64,000 nucleotides of DNA from an uncultured Lachnospiraceae bacterium. Lineage in GTDB: Bacteria > Bacillota > Clostridia > Lachnospirales > Lachnospiraceae. Numbering within the stretch: the first letter of the stretch is position 1; each line of letters starts with the position of its first letter. The notes under the pieces were generated by a model. It was not told where the DNA came from. It was given only the letters and a program-made list of their open reading frames with translations, and did not search any database. Below, piece after piece: positions 46,839 through 54,844 of this stretch. The DNA is taken from the NCBI GenBank assembly GCA_948470755.1, contig CAOKPU010000005.1, positions 1 to 64,000 of the forward strand, written 5' to 3'. A program made the position numbers and the translations under genes.

Positions 46839-47153
46839 ATGGAATATAAGTTTACGGCGGCAAATTTTGAAGAGGAAGTGTTAAATTCCAAAATACCGGT
46901 ATTGGTGGATTTTTATGCGGACTGGTGCGGCCCTTGTAAAATGATGGCTCCCATTGTAGAAAGCATTGCGGAAAGCTTTGAAGGAAAGGCGAAAGTAGGC
47001 AAACTGAATATAGATGATGAGATGGATATTGCCCAAAAGTACCGCGTTATGTCAATCCCTACTTTTATAATTTTTAAAGATGGACAGGTTGTGGAGACAA
47101 GTGTGGGAGCTATGTCGAAAGACGAATTGGAAAAAAAGCTTAGGAATGTATAG
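46839..47153 (+). CDS. trxA: Thioredoxin
   Basis: A 104-residue thioredoxin. The redox motif is WCGPC with Cys30 and Cys33, and the cis-proline loop is MSIPTFIIF. It reduces disulfides in cytoplasmic enzymes with thioredoxin reductase, which is not in this window. GCGAGG stands upstream. A strong terminator follows. Confidence 0.97.
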   Translation: MEYKFTAANFEEEVLNSKIPVLVDFYADWCGPCKMMAPIVESIAESFEGKAKVGKLNIDDEMDIAQKYRVMSIPTFIIFKDGQVVETSVGAMSKDELEKKLRNV

Positions 47154-47204
47154 TAAAAAAGCAGTAAAGCCCGTGCTTACTAAAAATGGAATGATTAAAG
47201 ATAG

Positions 47205-47251
47205 GAAACACTCGCAAACATAGCTGAGCGGGTGTTTCTTCTTGGCTTTTT
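47205..47251 (+). terminator. Rho-independent terminator after trxA
   Basis: GAAACACTCGC pairs with GCGGGTGTTTC (one G-T) over a 12-nt loop, followed by TTCTTGGCTTTTT. It separates trxA from the antiporter operon. Confidence 0.8.
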
Positions 47252-47296
47252 ATCCCATTGGTAAAAATAGTTTATAGGATCATATATGGAAAGGAT

Positions 47297-47770
47297 ATGG
47301 CAATTCATATGTTTTTTTTATTCTTTATTGTTTGGATTATATTTAATGGGGCGGTTACAGCGGAAATTATGTTGTTTGGGCTGGCAATATCTGCAGGGAT
47401 GTATGCGTTTATCTGTAAATTCATGAATTACAGTATAAAAAAGGATATCTTTTACTTAAAAAAGAGTTTTCGTATTTTTCAATATATGTGTGTATTAGTA
47501 TGGGAGATTGTGAAAGCAAATTTTGCAGTGATTAAGTTAATCACGTCATCCAGATATGAGTTGGAGCCGGTTCTCATCCGTTTCAAAACAGATCTGGAAA
47601 CGAAACAGGCGAGGGTGGTGCTGGCTAATTCTATTACGCTTACGCCGGGTACTATTACAGTTACGCTGGAGGAAGATGAATACGTGGTACATTGCCTGGA
47701 TAAAGAATTGGCGGAGGGGATGAACCATTCCAAATTTGTGGAGCTTCTGGAAAAGCTGGAAAGGATGTAG
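47297..47770 (+). CDS. mrpE: Mrp/Mbh antiporter subunit E (MnhE/MbhA-like)
   Basis: A 157-residue protein with three N-terminal helices and a soluble C-terminal domain. The MnhE core is LANSITLTPGTITVTLEEDEYVVHCLD. It opens a ten-gene unit. The ATG used has GGAAAGG upstream; a TTG 39 bases earlier is an alternative. Its role in the complex is structural; it is part of the membrane arm in Mrp and Mbh structures. Confidence 0.9.
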   Translation: MAIHMFFLFFIVWIIFNGAVTAEIMLFGLAISAGMYAFICKFMNYSIKKDIFYLKKSFRIFQYMCVLVWEIVKANFAVIKLITSSRYELEPVLIRFKTDLETKQARVVLANSITLTPGTITVTLEEDEYVVHCLDKELAEGMNHSKFVELLEKLERM

Positions 47771-47776
47771 ATAAAA

Positions 47777-48118
47777 ATGGTAGTTACAGGAGAACTGACA
47801 GCATTGGAGACGGCATATAGGGCGGTGTATGTGGGCGTACTCATTTTTCTCGCCCTTATGATATTTTTCTGCCTGATCCGCGCAGTAAAGGGTCCCAGGG
47901 TCGCGGACAGGATCGTGGCGGTTAATATGATGGGCACCATGGTCATGGTTATCATAGCAATCCTTGCCCTTTTTCTGGAAGAAGGTTATTTGGTCGATAT
48001 CTGCCTGATATATGCCATGATAAGTTTTCTTGCCGTTATTGTACTTACGAAAGTATATATGGGGGTACATAGGGAGAAAAAAAGCATGGAGGAGGGAAAA
48101 AAGAATGGAAATATTTGA
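47777..48118 (+). CDS. mrpF: Mrp/Mbh antiporter subunit F (MnhF/MbhB-like)
   Basis: A 113-residue protein with three helices. FCLIRAVKGPRVADRIVAVN is the MnhF signature, followed by two helices (MGTMVMVIIAILALFLEE; LIYAMISFLAVIVLTKVY). It starts 6 bp after subunit E and overlaps subunit G by 14 bp. Confidence 0.9.
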   Translation: MVVTGELTALETAYRAVYVGVLIFLALMIFFCLIRAVKGPRVADRIVAVNMMGTMVMVIIAILALFLEEGYLVDICLIYAMISFLAVIVLTKVYMGVHREKKSMEEGKKNGNI

Positions 48119-48491
48119 ATGGATCCGTTTTATAGCCGGGACAATAGTATTATTATGCGGATTGACAATATTTGTCATTGAGGTTTATGGGATTTTTCAT
48201 TTACGATATGTCTTGAACAGAATGCATGCGGCGGCTATGGGGGACACTTTAGGAATCAGTATATCCCTGATAGGGCTTATGATATTTTCCGGCATTAATT
48301 TTACGACATTGAAAATGGCATTGATTATTGTATTTTTGTGGTGTGCATCTCCCGTTTCCTCTCACTTGATCGCAAGGCTTGAAGTTTTTACCAATGAAAA
48401 GCTGGGGAAATTCTGCGAAACAGGACTTGGGTTGTCGGGAAAAGGGGAAGTTGTCAGTCTGGAACGGAAGGATAAGGAGGATGAGGTATGA
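48105..48491 (+). CDS. mrpG: Mrp/Mbh antiporter subunit G (MnhG/MbhC-like)
   Basis: A 128-residue, three-helix protein. LRYVLNRMHAAAMGDTLGIS is the MnhG/PhaG signature. GGAGGAGGG lies before the ATG; a longer frame overlaps subunit F in a wrong-looking basic stretch. It overlaps the next gene by 4 bp. Confidence 0.9.
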   Translation: MEIFEWIRFIAGTIVLLCGLTIFVIEVYGIFHLRYVLNRMHAAAMGDTLGISISLIGLMIFSGINFTTLKMALIIVFLWCASPVSSHLIARLEVFTNEKLGKFCETGLGLSGKGEVVSLERKDKEDEV

Positions 48492-48775
48492 GGATTTTCC
48501 AATATATTTTGCTCAGTTTTTTGGTTGTGTGCGCCATATCGGTCAGTTTTTCAAAAAAGCTGCTGAATTCTATTTTAATTTTTATGTCTTATAGCCTGGT
48601 TATGTCAATTATCTGGATTTGTCTGGAATCTCCCGACTTGGCGATAACAGAGGCTGCCGTAGGCGCAGGGATAACCAGCGTGTTGTTTTTTGTTACTTTG
48701 AAAAAAATCCATGCGATTGAAGAGAATAATCAAGCGGGTGAGAAAGAAAGCATGATAGAGCAAAGAAGGAGGTAA
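48488..48775 (+). CDS. DUF4040/MbhD-like subunit
   Basis: A 95-residue, three-helix protein. SPDLAITEAAVGAGITSVLFF is the conserved DUF4040 element that in standard MrpA forms part of the fused C-terminal region. Here it is a separate gene, as MbhD is in archaeal membrane-bound hydrogenase operons. Confidence 0.87.
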   Translation: MRIFQYILLSFLVVCAISVSFSKKLLNSILIFMSYSLVMSIIWICLESPDLAITEAAVGAGITSVLFFVTLKKIHAIEENNQAGEKESMIEQRRR

Positions 48776-48785
48776 GGGTTAGAAA

Positions 48786-49748
48786 ATGAGCAGGGTGAAA
48801 CCGGAAGATGAGTATAAAAAGACGAAAGCCTTTCATTTTTTCCGCTGGCTGTCCGGGGAAAAAGATCCTTACATTGGAAATCTGGAAATGAAACCTCAAA
48901 AGGAATACATAGAGGGAAAAGAGGCTCTTAAGGAACGGATGAGGGAAAACCGGATGGTCATGGATAAGGTATATAATACAAGATATAATAAATGGCTGCT
49001 GTTGTTTCGGCGTTTTTACAGGATAATGGCAGTGCTATTTTGTATGATGCTGGCGGGATTACTGTTGTTTACGGTTTCTTATCTTCCTCCTACGGGCAAT
49101 GCATCCAATCCTGATAATAATGAGGTGGCTGAAAGATATATAGAAAGCGGTATGCAGGAGACAGGAGCGGTCAATATCGTTACCGGTATGATACTTACAT
49201 ACCGCGCATTCGATACTTTTGGAGAAACGAATGTCCTGTTCATCGCTACTTGTTGTGTTATGATCATGCTGATGATAGAAGACGAGGAATTAAAGAAACA
49301 GGAATTGACCAATGACAGACGTTTTGAACCGAAAAATGATGCAATCCTGCAAGGCGCGGCGATGATTCTTGTCCCGGTAATATTTATTTTTGGGATATAT
49401 ATTATATTAAACGGGCATTTATCCCCGGGGGGAGGTTTTTCCGGGGGAGCAACAATAGGGGCCGGTATGATTTTATATGCCAGTGCGTTCGGATTCAAAA
49501 AAACACAGCGTTTTTTTGATGAAAAGATATATAAAGTGACTAAGGTTTCCGCTCTTTGCACTTATGGGTTGATCGGGATTTATTATTATGTAACAGGAGC
49601 CAATGGCTGGGAGAACCATATCCCGTTAGGGGTTCCGGGACATATTGTGAGTGCGGGCATTATTTTTCCGATTAATATATGTGTGGGCATAGAGGTAGCG
49701 TGTACTATGTATGCTTTCTATGCACTATTCCGTAGAGGAGGGCTGTAA
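48786..49748 (+). CDS. mrpB: MbhE-MnhB fusion subunit of the antiporter
   Basis: A 320-residue protein. A soluble N-terminal stretch of about 75 residues is followed by an MbhE-like part (helix, then YLPPTGNASNPDNNEVAERY and VTGMILTYRAFDTFGE) and an MnhB domain (NGHLSPGGGFSGGATIGAGM; HIPLGVPGHIVSAGIIFPIN). In archaeal Mbh these are two genes, MbhE and MbhF; in Bacillus Mrp the MbhE part is on MrpA. The acidic/basic N-terminal extension is unassigned. Confidence 0.88.
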   Translation: MSRVKPEDEYKKTKAFHFFRWLSGEKDPYIGNLEMKPQKEYIEGKEALKERMRENRMVMDKVYNTRYNKWLLLFRRFYRIMAVLFCMMLAGLLLFTVSYLPPTGNASNPDNNEVAERYIESGMQETGAVNIVTGMILTYRAFDTFGETNVLFIATCCVMIMLMIEDEELKKQELTNDRRFEPKNDAILQGAAMILVPVIFIFGIYIILNGHLSPGGGFSGGATIGAGMILYASAFGFKKTQRFFDEKIYKVTKVSALCTYGLIGIYYYVTGANGWENHIPLGVPGHIVSAGIIFPINICVGIEVACTMYAFYALFRRGGL

Positions 49749-49750
49749 GT

Positions 49751-50125
49751 ATGGGAGCAAATTTATTTAATAATTACGGGGAAGCGGTAGAGATGCTTCT
49801 GTTTGTCATAGGCTTTGGCAACCTGATGCTGCAGAGCAATTTGATTAAGAAGATTATAGGGTTGAATATTATGGACACTGCGGTATATCTTTTCCTTGCG
49901 GAAAAAGGATATATTTCAGGAAGGATTGCGCCAATTGTAATAGATGGGATACAAGATGTGGAAACTTATATCAACCCGGTACCCAGCGGCCTTGTGCTGA
50001 CGGGTATTGTCGTATCCGTATCCGTGTCCGCTTTGATGCTGTCATTGACGATCCGGTTATATCAAAGATATCATACGCTGGATTTGGATGAAATATCCCT
50101 TCGGCTGAAGAAAGAGGGGTTGTAG
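49751..50125 (+). CDS. mrpC: Mrp/Mbh antiporter subunit C (NuoK-like)
   Basis: A 124-residue, three-helix NuoK/MnhC-like protein. GFGNLMLQSNLIKKIIGLNIMD in the first half and PVPSGLVLTGIVVSVSVSALML in the last helix are typical. It starts 2 bp after the MnhB subunit and ends 3 bp before the first D subunit. Confidence 0.9.
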   Translation: MGANLFNNYGEAVEMLLFVIGFGNLMLQSNLIKKIIGLNIMDTAVYLFLAEKGYISGRIAPIVIDGIQDVETYINPVPSGLVLTGIVVSVSVSALMLSLTIRLYQRYHTLDLDEISLRLKKEGL

Positions 50126-50128
50126 GAT

Positions 50129-51634
50129 ATGTCCGTAGAATTGGAATTTGTACAGAATTTCCCCTGTTTTTCGATTATGTTTTGTATGTTTGCGGGAATT
50201 ATCAGTTCCGCATTTAAGGAAAAAGTTGCAAGGATATTAAATATAGCCGTACTTACTATAAACATTATACTATCAGCAGCGGTATTTGTGTTTACGGTTA
50301 ATGCCGGCAAAGCTTATGTTTATGTTATGGGGCGTTTTCCCGCTCCCTGGGGCAATGAACTGCGGATAGGCATCTTAGAGACGGGGCTGGCTTTATTCTT
50401 CTGTGTGATTATGCTGTTGTCCCTTTTAGGGGGAAGGCATAAGCTGATGCAGGAAGTGGAAGAAGGAAAACAGGGGTTGTATTATGTATTGTCCGATCTG
50501 ATGTTAAGTTCTTTGCTCGCCTTATTATATACCAACGATTTATTTACGGCGTATGTATTTGTGGAAATTAATACGATTTCTGCCTGCGGGCTGATTATGA
50601 TAAGACAGAACGGGCGTACGATAGAGGCGGCTGTCCGTTATATGATTATGAGCCTGCTGGGTTCCGGGCTGTTTCTGGTAGGGATTTGTATGCTGTACGA
50701 TTTGACAGGGCATTTGCTTATGTCAAATATTAAGATAGAGATTGCCCATATGGTGGCAGAAGGATCGTACAGGCCTCCGTTGCTCGTTACGATCGCAATT
50801 ATGTCCGTAGGGCTTGCGATTAAAAGCGCCTTATTCCCGTTTCATGCATGGCTTCCGGATGCTTATGGATATTCTACGGTTTCATCCGCGGCAATCTTGT
50901 CCAGCCTGGTATCAAAAGGGTATATATTTCTAATGTTTAAAATTATATACAGGGTCATAGGGTTCGATGTATTTCATGACAGTAAGATTGTAAATATCCT
51001 CTTTATTTTTGCATTGATGGGAATGGTATTCGGATCCTTAAGCGCGATCAAGGAAAACGATGTCAGAAGGATGATTGCTTTTTCTTCTGTAGCGCAGGTA
51101 GGTTATATATACATGGGAGTAGGAATGGGAACCCATGCGGGAATGGTAGCGGCGGTTTTCCATGTAATCTCCCATGTGGCGACAAAATCTTTACTTTTTA
51201 TTGCAGCGATCGGCCTGACGGATGTATCCGGCGGCAGCAGGAAATTTATAGAACTGACGGGATCAGGTTATAGGAATAAATGTGCCGGTGCGGCATTCTC
51301 AGTAGGTTCGCTGTCTATGGTAGGAGTCCCTATGTTTTCGGGATTTATCAGCAAGTTATTGTTTTCTCAGGCGGCCGTGCAGAATACGGTGAAGATGTTG
51401 CCGATTCTTATCGTGCTTGGCATCAGCACCATCTTGAATGCGGTTTATTTTATGAAAACGGTAATTCGTATTTATACTCCGGTGAATAACAGGGAATATT
51501 CTACAGTTACATGGCGGGATAATAAAGTGTATGCAGCAGTGCTGTTTTGTTTTGTCGTTTTAAATATATTGCTTGGCGTCTGCTCACAGCCGATTGTTGA
51601 TTTAATAGAGTCGGGGCTTATGATGTTTGCGTAG
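50129..51634 (+). CDS. mrpD: NuoL/M/N-like antiporter subunit D, copy 1
   Basis: A 501-residue, roughly 14-helix ion-translocating subunit. The key charged residues are kept: Glu in YVFVEINTISACG and Lys in LAIKSALFPFHAWLPDAYG. Later AFSSVAQVGYIYMG and a C-terminal ISKLLFSQAAV part follow. These subunits carry protons or Na+ through half-channels along charged central residues. Confidence 0.92.
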   Translation: MSVELEFVQNFPCFSIMFCMFAGIISSAFKEKVARILNIAVLTINIILSAAVFVFTVNAGKAYVYVMGRFPAPWGNELRIGILETGLALFFCVIMLLSLLGGRHKLMQEVEEGKQGLYYVLSDLMLSSLLALLYTNDLFTAYVFVEINTISACGLIMIRQNGRTIEAAVRYMIMSLLGSGLFLVGICMLYDLTGHLLMSNIKIEIAHMVAEGSYRPPLLVTIAIMSVGLAIKSALFPFHAWLPDAYGYSTVSSAAILSSLVSKGYIFLMFKIIYRVIGFDVFHDSKIVNILFIFALMGMVFGSLSAIKENDVRRMIAFSSVAQVGYIYMGVGMGTHAGMVAAVFHVISHVATKSLLFIAAIGLTDVSGGSRKFIELTGSGYRNKCAGAAFSVGSLSMVGVPMFSGFISKLLFSQAAVQNTVKMLPILIVLGISTILNAVYFMKTVIRIYTPVNNREYSTVTWRDNKVYAAVLFCFVVLNILLGVCSQPIVDLIESGLMMFA

Positions 51635-51687
51635 TATTGGCAGGTTCATCCGGATAGGTGGAGCAGTCATGCAGAAAAGAGGTAGAT

Positions 51688-53211
51688 ATGAATTATATAA
51701 TGCTTTTTCCAATCTTTTTCCCGATTGCGGCCGGGCTTTTCCTGCTCTTAATAAAAGAACCGGAAGACAGGAAGATTTTAACCGGGATAACGGGGGCTTC
51801 TTTGATGATTACCGGGGCTTCCGTAGTATATGCTTTATTCCATGTAAGTGGAGAAGCCATTATTTTGTTTCGTTTTACGGTTACGCTTCCGGTTTATTTT
51901 AAGCCGGACGATATGGGGATTTTATTTGCGGCGGTTGTGACAATTGTTTGGGTTTTGGCAGGTTTTTTTTCTTTCTCTTATATGGAGCCGCAGCAAGGCA
52001 GCAGGGAAGAAGGGGAAAAAAGATTTTATGGCTGTTATTTAATAGTATTCGGTATATTGCTCGGTTTGGCTTTTGCCGGGAATCTGATTACATTTTATAT
52101 TTTTTATGAATTAATGACATTATTGTCTATGCCTTTGGTAATCCATACAAGAAGCAGGGAGGCGGTAATGGCTGCTTTAAAGTATATGTTTTATTCTTTT
52201 TGCGGGGCATATATGGCGTTGTTTGGATTATATTTCCTTTATCGTTTTGGAAATACGCTTACCTTTACGGCGGGAGGTGTGCTGGATCAAAATATGGTAC
52301 CCGGAAATGAAGGGTTGTTAATGGCGGCGTCATTTTTTATGATTCTCGGTTTCAGTGTAAAAGCGGGCATGTTCCCGCTCCACGCATGGCTGCCCACCGC
52401 CCATCCGGTGGCTCCGGCCCCTGCCAGCGCAGTATTATCGGCAGTTATCGTCAAAGGAGGCGTGCTTGGCATTATCCGGGTGGTATACTATATGTTCGGG
52501 GCGGATTTTATCCGTGGGACATGGGTGCAGACGGTCTGGCTGATATTGGCGTTGATTACCGTATTTATGGGATCCATGCTGGCATATAGGGAAAAGATGA
52601 TGAAAAAAAGGCTTGCTTACTCTACGGTAAGCCAGGTGTCTTATATTTTGTTTGGTCTTGCCTTATTGCAGCCGGCCGCTTTAGCGGGGGCCGTATTGCA
52701 TGTAATTTTCCATGCGTTTATTAAATGTACTTTGTTTTTAGCAGCCGGGGCGGTGATACATAAGACCGGTAAAACGCAGGTGGACGATTTGGCCGGGATC
52801 GGTAAAGAAATGCCGGTGACAATATGGTGTTTTACTTTTGCGTCTTTGGCTTTAATCGGCATACCTCCTACCAGCGGCTTTATTAGTAAATGGTATTTGG
52901 GCATGGGGGCGCTGGGATCGGGAATAGAAATTTTTGACTGGCTCGGCCCGGTAGTCCTATTAATCAGCGCTTTATTGACGGCTGGTTATCTGCTTCCTGT
53001 TGCTATAAAAGGTTTCTTCCCGGGGGAGGGTTACAAATATGTGGAAAAAAGTACCGGGGACGGGAAGAAAAATATCTTTAACGTAAAGAAGGAAGCTTCT
53101 TTTTATATGTTGGTACCGATTGTGGTGCTCGCCGTATTAGCGGTAGCCTTCGGTATCGTCCCTAATCCGCTGATCCGTTATATTTCCGGCATTGTTTCGG
53201 GAATTTTATAG
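51688..53211 (+). CDS. NuoL/M/N-like antiporter subunit D, copy 2
   Basis: A 507-residue paralogue of the first D subunit. Conserved Glu in FYELMTLLSMPLV and Lys in FSVKAGMFPLHAWLPTAHP; the AYSTVSQVSYILFGLAL segment and PPTSGFISKWYLG follow. AGAGGTAG precedes the ATG; a TTG-like frame extends 30 bases further up. It is followed by copy 3 after 14 bp. Confidence 0.92.
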   Translation: MNYIMLFPIFFPIAAGLFLLLIKEPEDRKILTGITGASLMITGASVVYALFHVSGEAIILFRFTVTLPVYFKPDDMGILFAAVVTIVWVLAGFFSFSYMEPQQGSREEGEKRFYGCYLIVFGILLGLAFAGNLITFYIFYELMTLLSMPLVIHTRSREAVMAALKYMFYSFCGAYMALFGLYFLYRFGNTLTFTAGGVLDQNMVPGNEGLLMAASFFMILGFSVKAGMFPLHAWLPTAHPVAPAPASAVLSAVIVKGGVLGIIRVVYYMFGADFIRGTWVQTVWLILALITVFMGSMLAYREKMMKKRLAYSTVSQVSYILFGLALLQPAALAGAVLHVIFHAFIKCTLFLAAGAVIHKTGKTQVDDLAGIGKEMPVTIWCFTFASLALIGIPPTSGFISKWYLGMGALGSGIEIFDWLGPVVLLISALLTAGYLLPVAIKGFFPGEGYKYVEKSTGDGKKNIFNVKKEASFYMLVPIVVLAVLAVAFGIVPNPLIRYISGIVSGIL

Positions 53212-53225
53212 AAAGGAGTCCGAGT

Positions 53226-54710
53226 ATGAGCAAAATAATGTTGATTGCTGTTATTCTGATACCGGTGTTTGCAGGTGTCTTAGTGCCTGTAATCCCTTTT
53301 AAGAAACGGCGGCATATGGAAATTTTCCTGGAAACGGCGGTAATCCTGAATACTATATTTGTGTGGTCCCTGCTATATCATAGACCTACGGATAATTTTA
53401 TTCTGGCGAAATTTACAGGTAATCTTGCCATCGCTTTCCGTGTGGACGGCATGGGGATGATTTTTGCCGGGCTGGTTTCTTTTCTTTGGCCTTTAGCGAC
53501 GTTGTTTGCTTTTGAATATATGACGAAGGAAAGGCATGAAAAAGTTTTTTTCACGTTTTATACGGTTACTTATGGAGTTACCCTTGGAATCGCATTGGCG
53601 GATAATATTCTGACAATGTATTTCTTTTATGAACTGCTTACTCTGGTGACAGTTCCTTTGGTAATGCATACGCTTACGAGAGAGGCGGTATTGGCAAGCC
53701 GCAAGTATTTGTATTATTCTTTGGGCGGGGCGGCGTTTGCATTTATCGGGATGATATTTGTTATTGTGTACGGGACGACGACAGAGTTTGTCCTTGGCGG
53801 CGTATTGGATATGGAAAAAATAGGAGACAGGACGAATATCCTTTTGCTGATTTATGTAATTGCTTTTATGGGTTTTGGCGTAAAAGCGGCGATTTGCCCT
53901 TTTAATTCGTGGCTTCCGCAGGCTGGCGTAGCGCCTACCCCGGTTACCGCGCTGTTACATGCGGTAGCGGTAGTAAAGGCAGGGGCGTTTGCCATATTGA
54001 GGATTACTTATTATAGTTTTGGAGCGGATTTCCTTAGGGGGACATGGGCGCAATATGTCTTAATGGGAATTGTTATGTTTACGATCGTGTATGGGTGCAG
54101 CCGTGCAGTGAAGGAAACGCATTTGAAAAGAAGGCTGGCTTATTCTACAATCAGTAACTTATCCTATATTTTGTTTGGCGCTGTTATTATGACGCCTTTA
54201 GGGATGGTAGGGGCGCTCACTCATATGGTATTCCATGCATTTATGAAGATTTGTTCTTTTTTTTGTGCGGGGGCAATCATGCATCAGACGGGAAAGCATT
54301 ATATTCATGAGCTGGATGGGCTGGGACGGAAGATGCCGTGGGTCTTTAGGATTTTTACCGTATCTTCTTTAGCTCTTATGGGGGTGCCTGGCTTTGCCGG
54401 TTTTATCAGTAAATGGAACTTGGCTTATGCGGCGGTGGAAAGCGGGAACAAAATGGCTTATTTCGGTATAGGCTGCTTGCTTGTTTCTGCTCTGTTGACG
54501 GCTATTTATATGTTGTCAATTGTCGTCAGGGCGTTTTTTCCACCGGCAGGATTTGATGAAAGTACAATTAAGGGATTTTCGGATCCGAACTGGAAAATGC
54601 TGTTGCCGCTTTTTATTTTTTCCGCAGCGATAATTGTTTTTGGTTTATTTTCTTCCCCGTTGGTGAAGTTTTTTGAGGATGTGGCGAACGGTTATTATAA
54701 AGTGGTGTAA
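53226..54710 (+). CDS. NuoL/M/N-like antiporter subunit D, copy 3
   Basis: A 494-residue paralogue. Glu in FFYELLTLVTVPLVMH and Lys in FGVKAAICPFNSWLPQAG are kept, but the usual FPLHxWLP reads CPFNSWLP, an Asn where the others have His. AYSTISNLSYILFGA and GFAGFISKWNL are typical. It is closest to copy 2 by eye. GAAAGGAG precedes the start. Confidence 0.91.
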   Translation: MSKIMLIAVILIPVFAGVLVPVIPFKKRRHMEIFLETAVILNTIFVWSLLYHRPTDNFILAKFTGNLAIAFRVDGMGMIFAGLVSFLWPLATLFAFEYMTKERHEKVFFTFYTVTYGVTLGIALADNILTMYFFYELLTLVTVPLVMHTLTREAVLASRKYLYYSLGGAAFAFIGMIFVIVYGTTTEFVLGGVLDMEKIGDRTNILLLIYVIAFMGFGVKAAICPFNSWLPQAGVAPTPVTALLHAVAVVKAGAFAILRITYYSFGADFLRGTWAQYVLMGIVMFTIVYGCSRAVKETHLKRRLAYSTISNLSYILFGAVIMTPLGMVGALTHMVFHAFMKICSFFCAGAIMHQTGKHYIHELDGLGRKMPWVFRIFTVSSLALMGVPGFAGFISKWNLAYAAVESGNKMAYFGIGCLLVSALLTAIYMLSIVVRAFFPPAGFDESTIKGFSDPNWKMLLPLFIFSAAIIVFGLFSSPLVKFFEDVANGYYKVV

Positions 54711-54762
54711 ATGTTTCGGTATTGTGATTCATAAATGATATCGGAATGAAAGGCAAGATTGC

Positions 54763-54793
54763 AAGTTTGTGTCCGTGCGGCATCCGCGAACTT
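54763..54793 (+). repeat. 31-nt hairpin before the last antiporter gene, copy B of the covarying element
   Basis: AAGTTTGTG pairs with CGCGAACTT (9 bp with T-G wobbles), same length as the copy at 1511-1541. The four differences between copies are at positions 4/28 (C-G versus T-A), 8/24 (T-A versus T-G) and 14/18 (C-G versus T-G). About 30 nt of related sequence follows, ending at GCAGAAATGAGG just upstream of the gene. Confidence 0.7.
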
Positions 54794-54844
54794 GATATGA
54801 TGAAAAAGCCGCGCAGAAATGAGGAAATGATGGAAGGGAATTAT

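Noticed and set aside
54746..54844. A longer N-terminus for the large antiporter subunit
   Set aside because: It would translate the repeat hairpin into a Cys- and Arg-rich stretch not typical of this family; GGAAGGG supports the later ATG.
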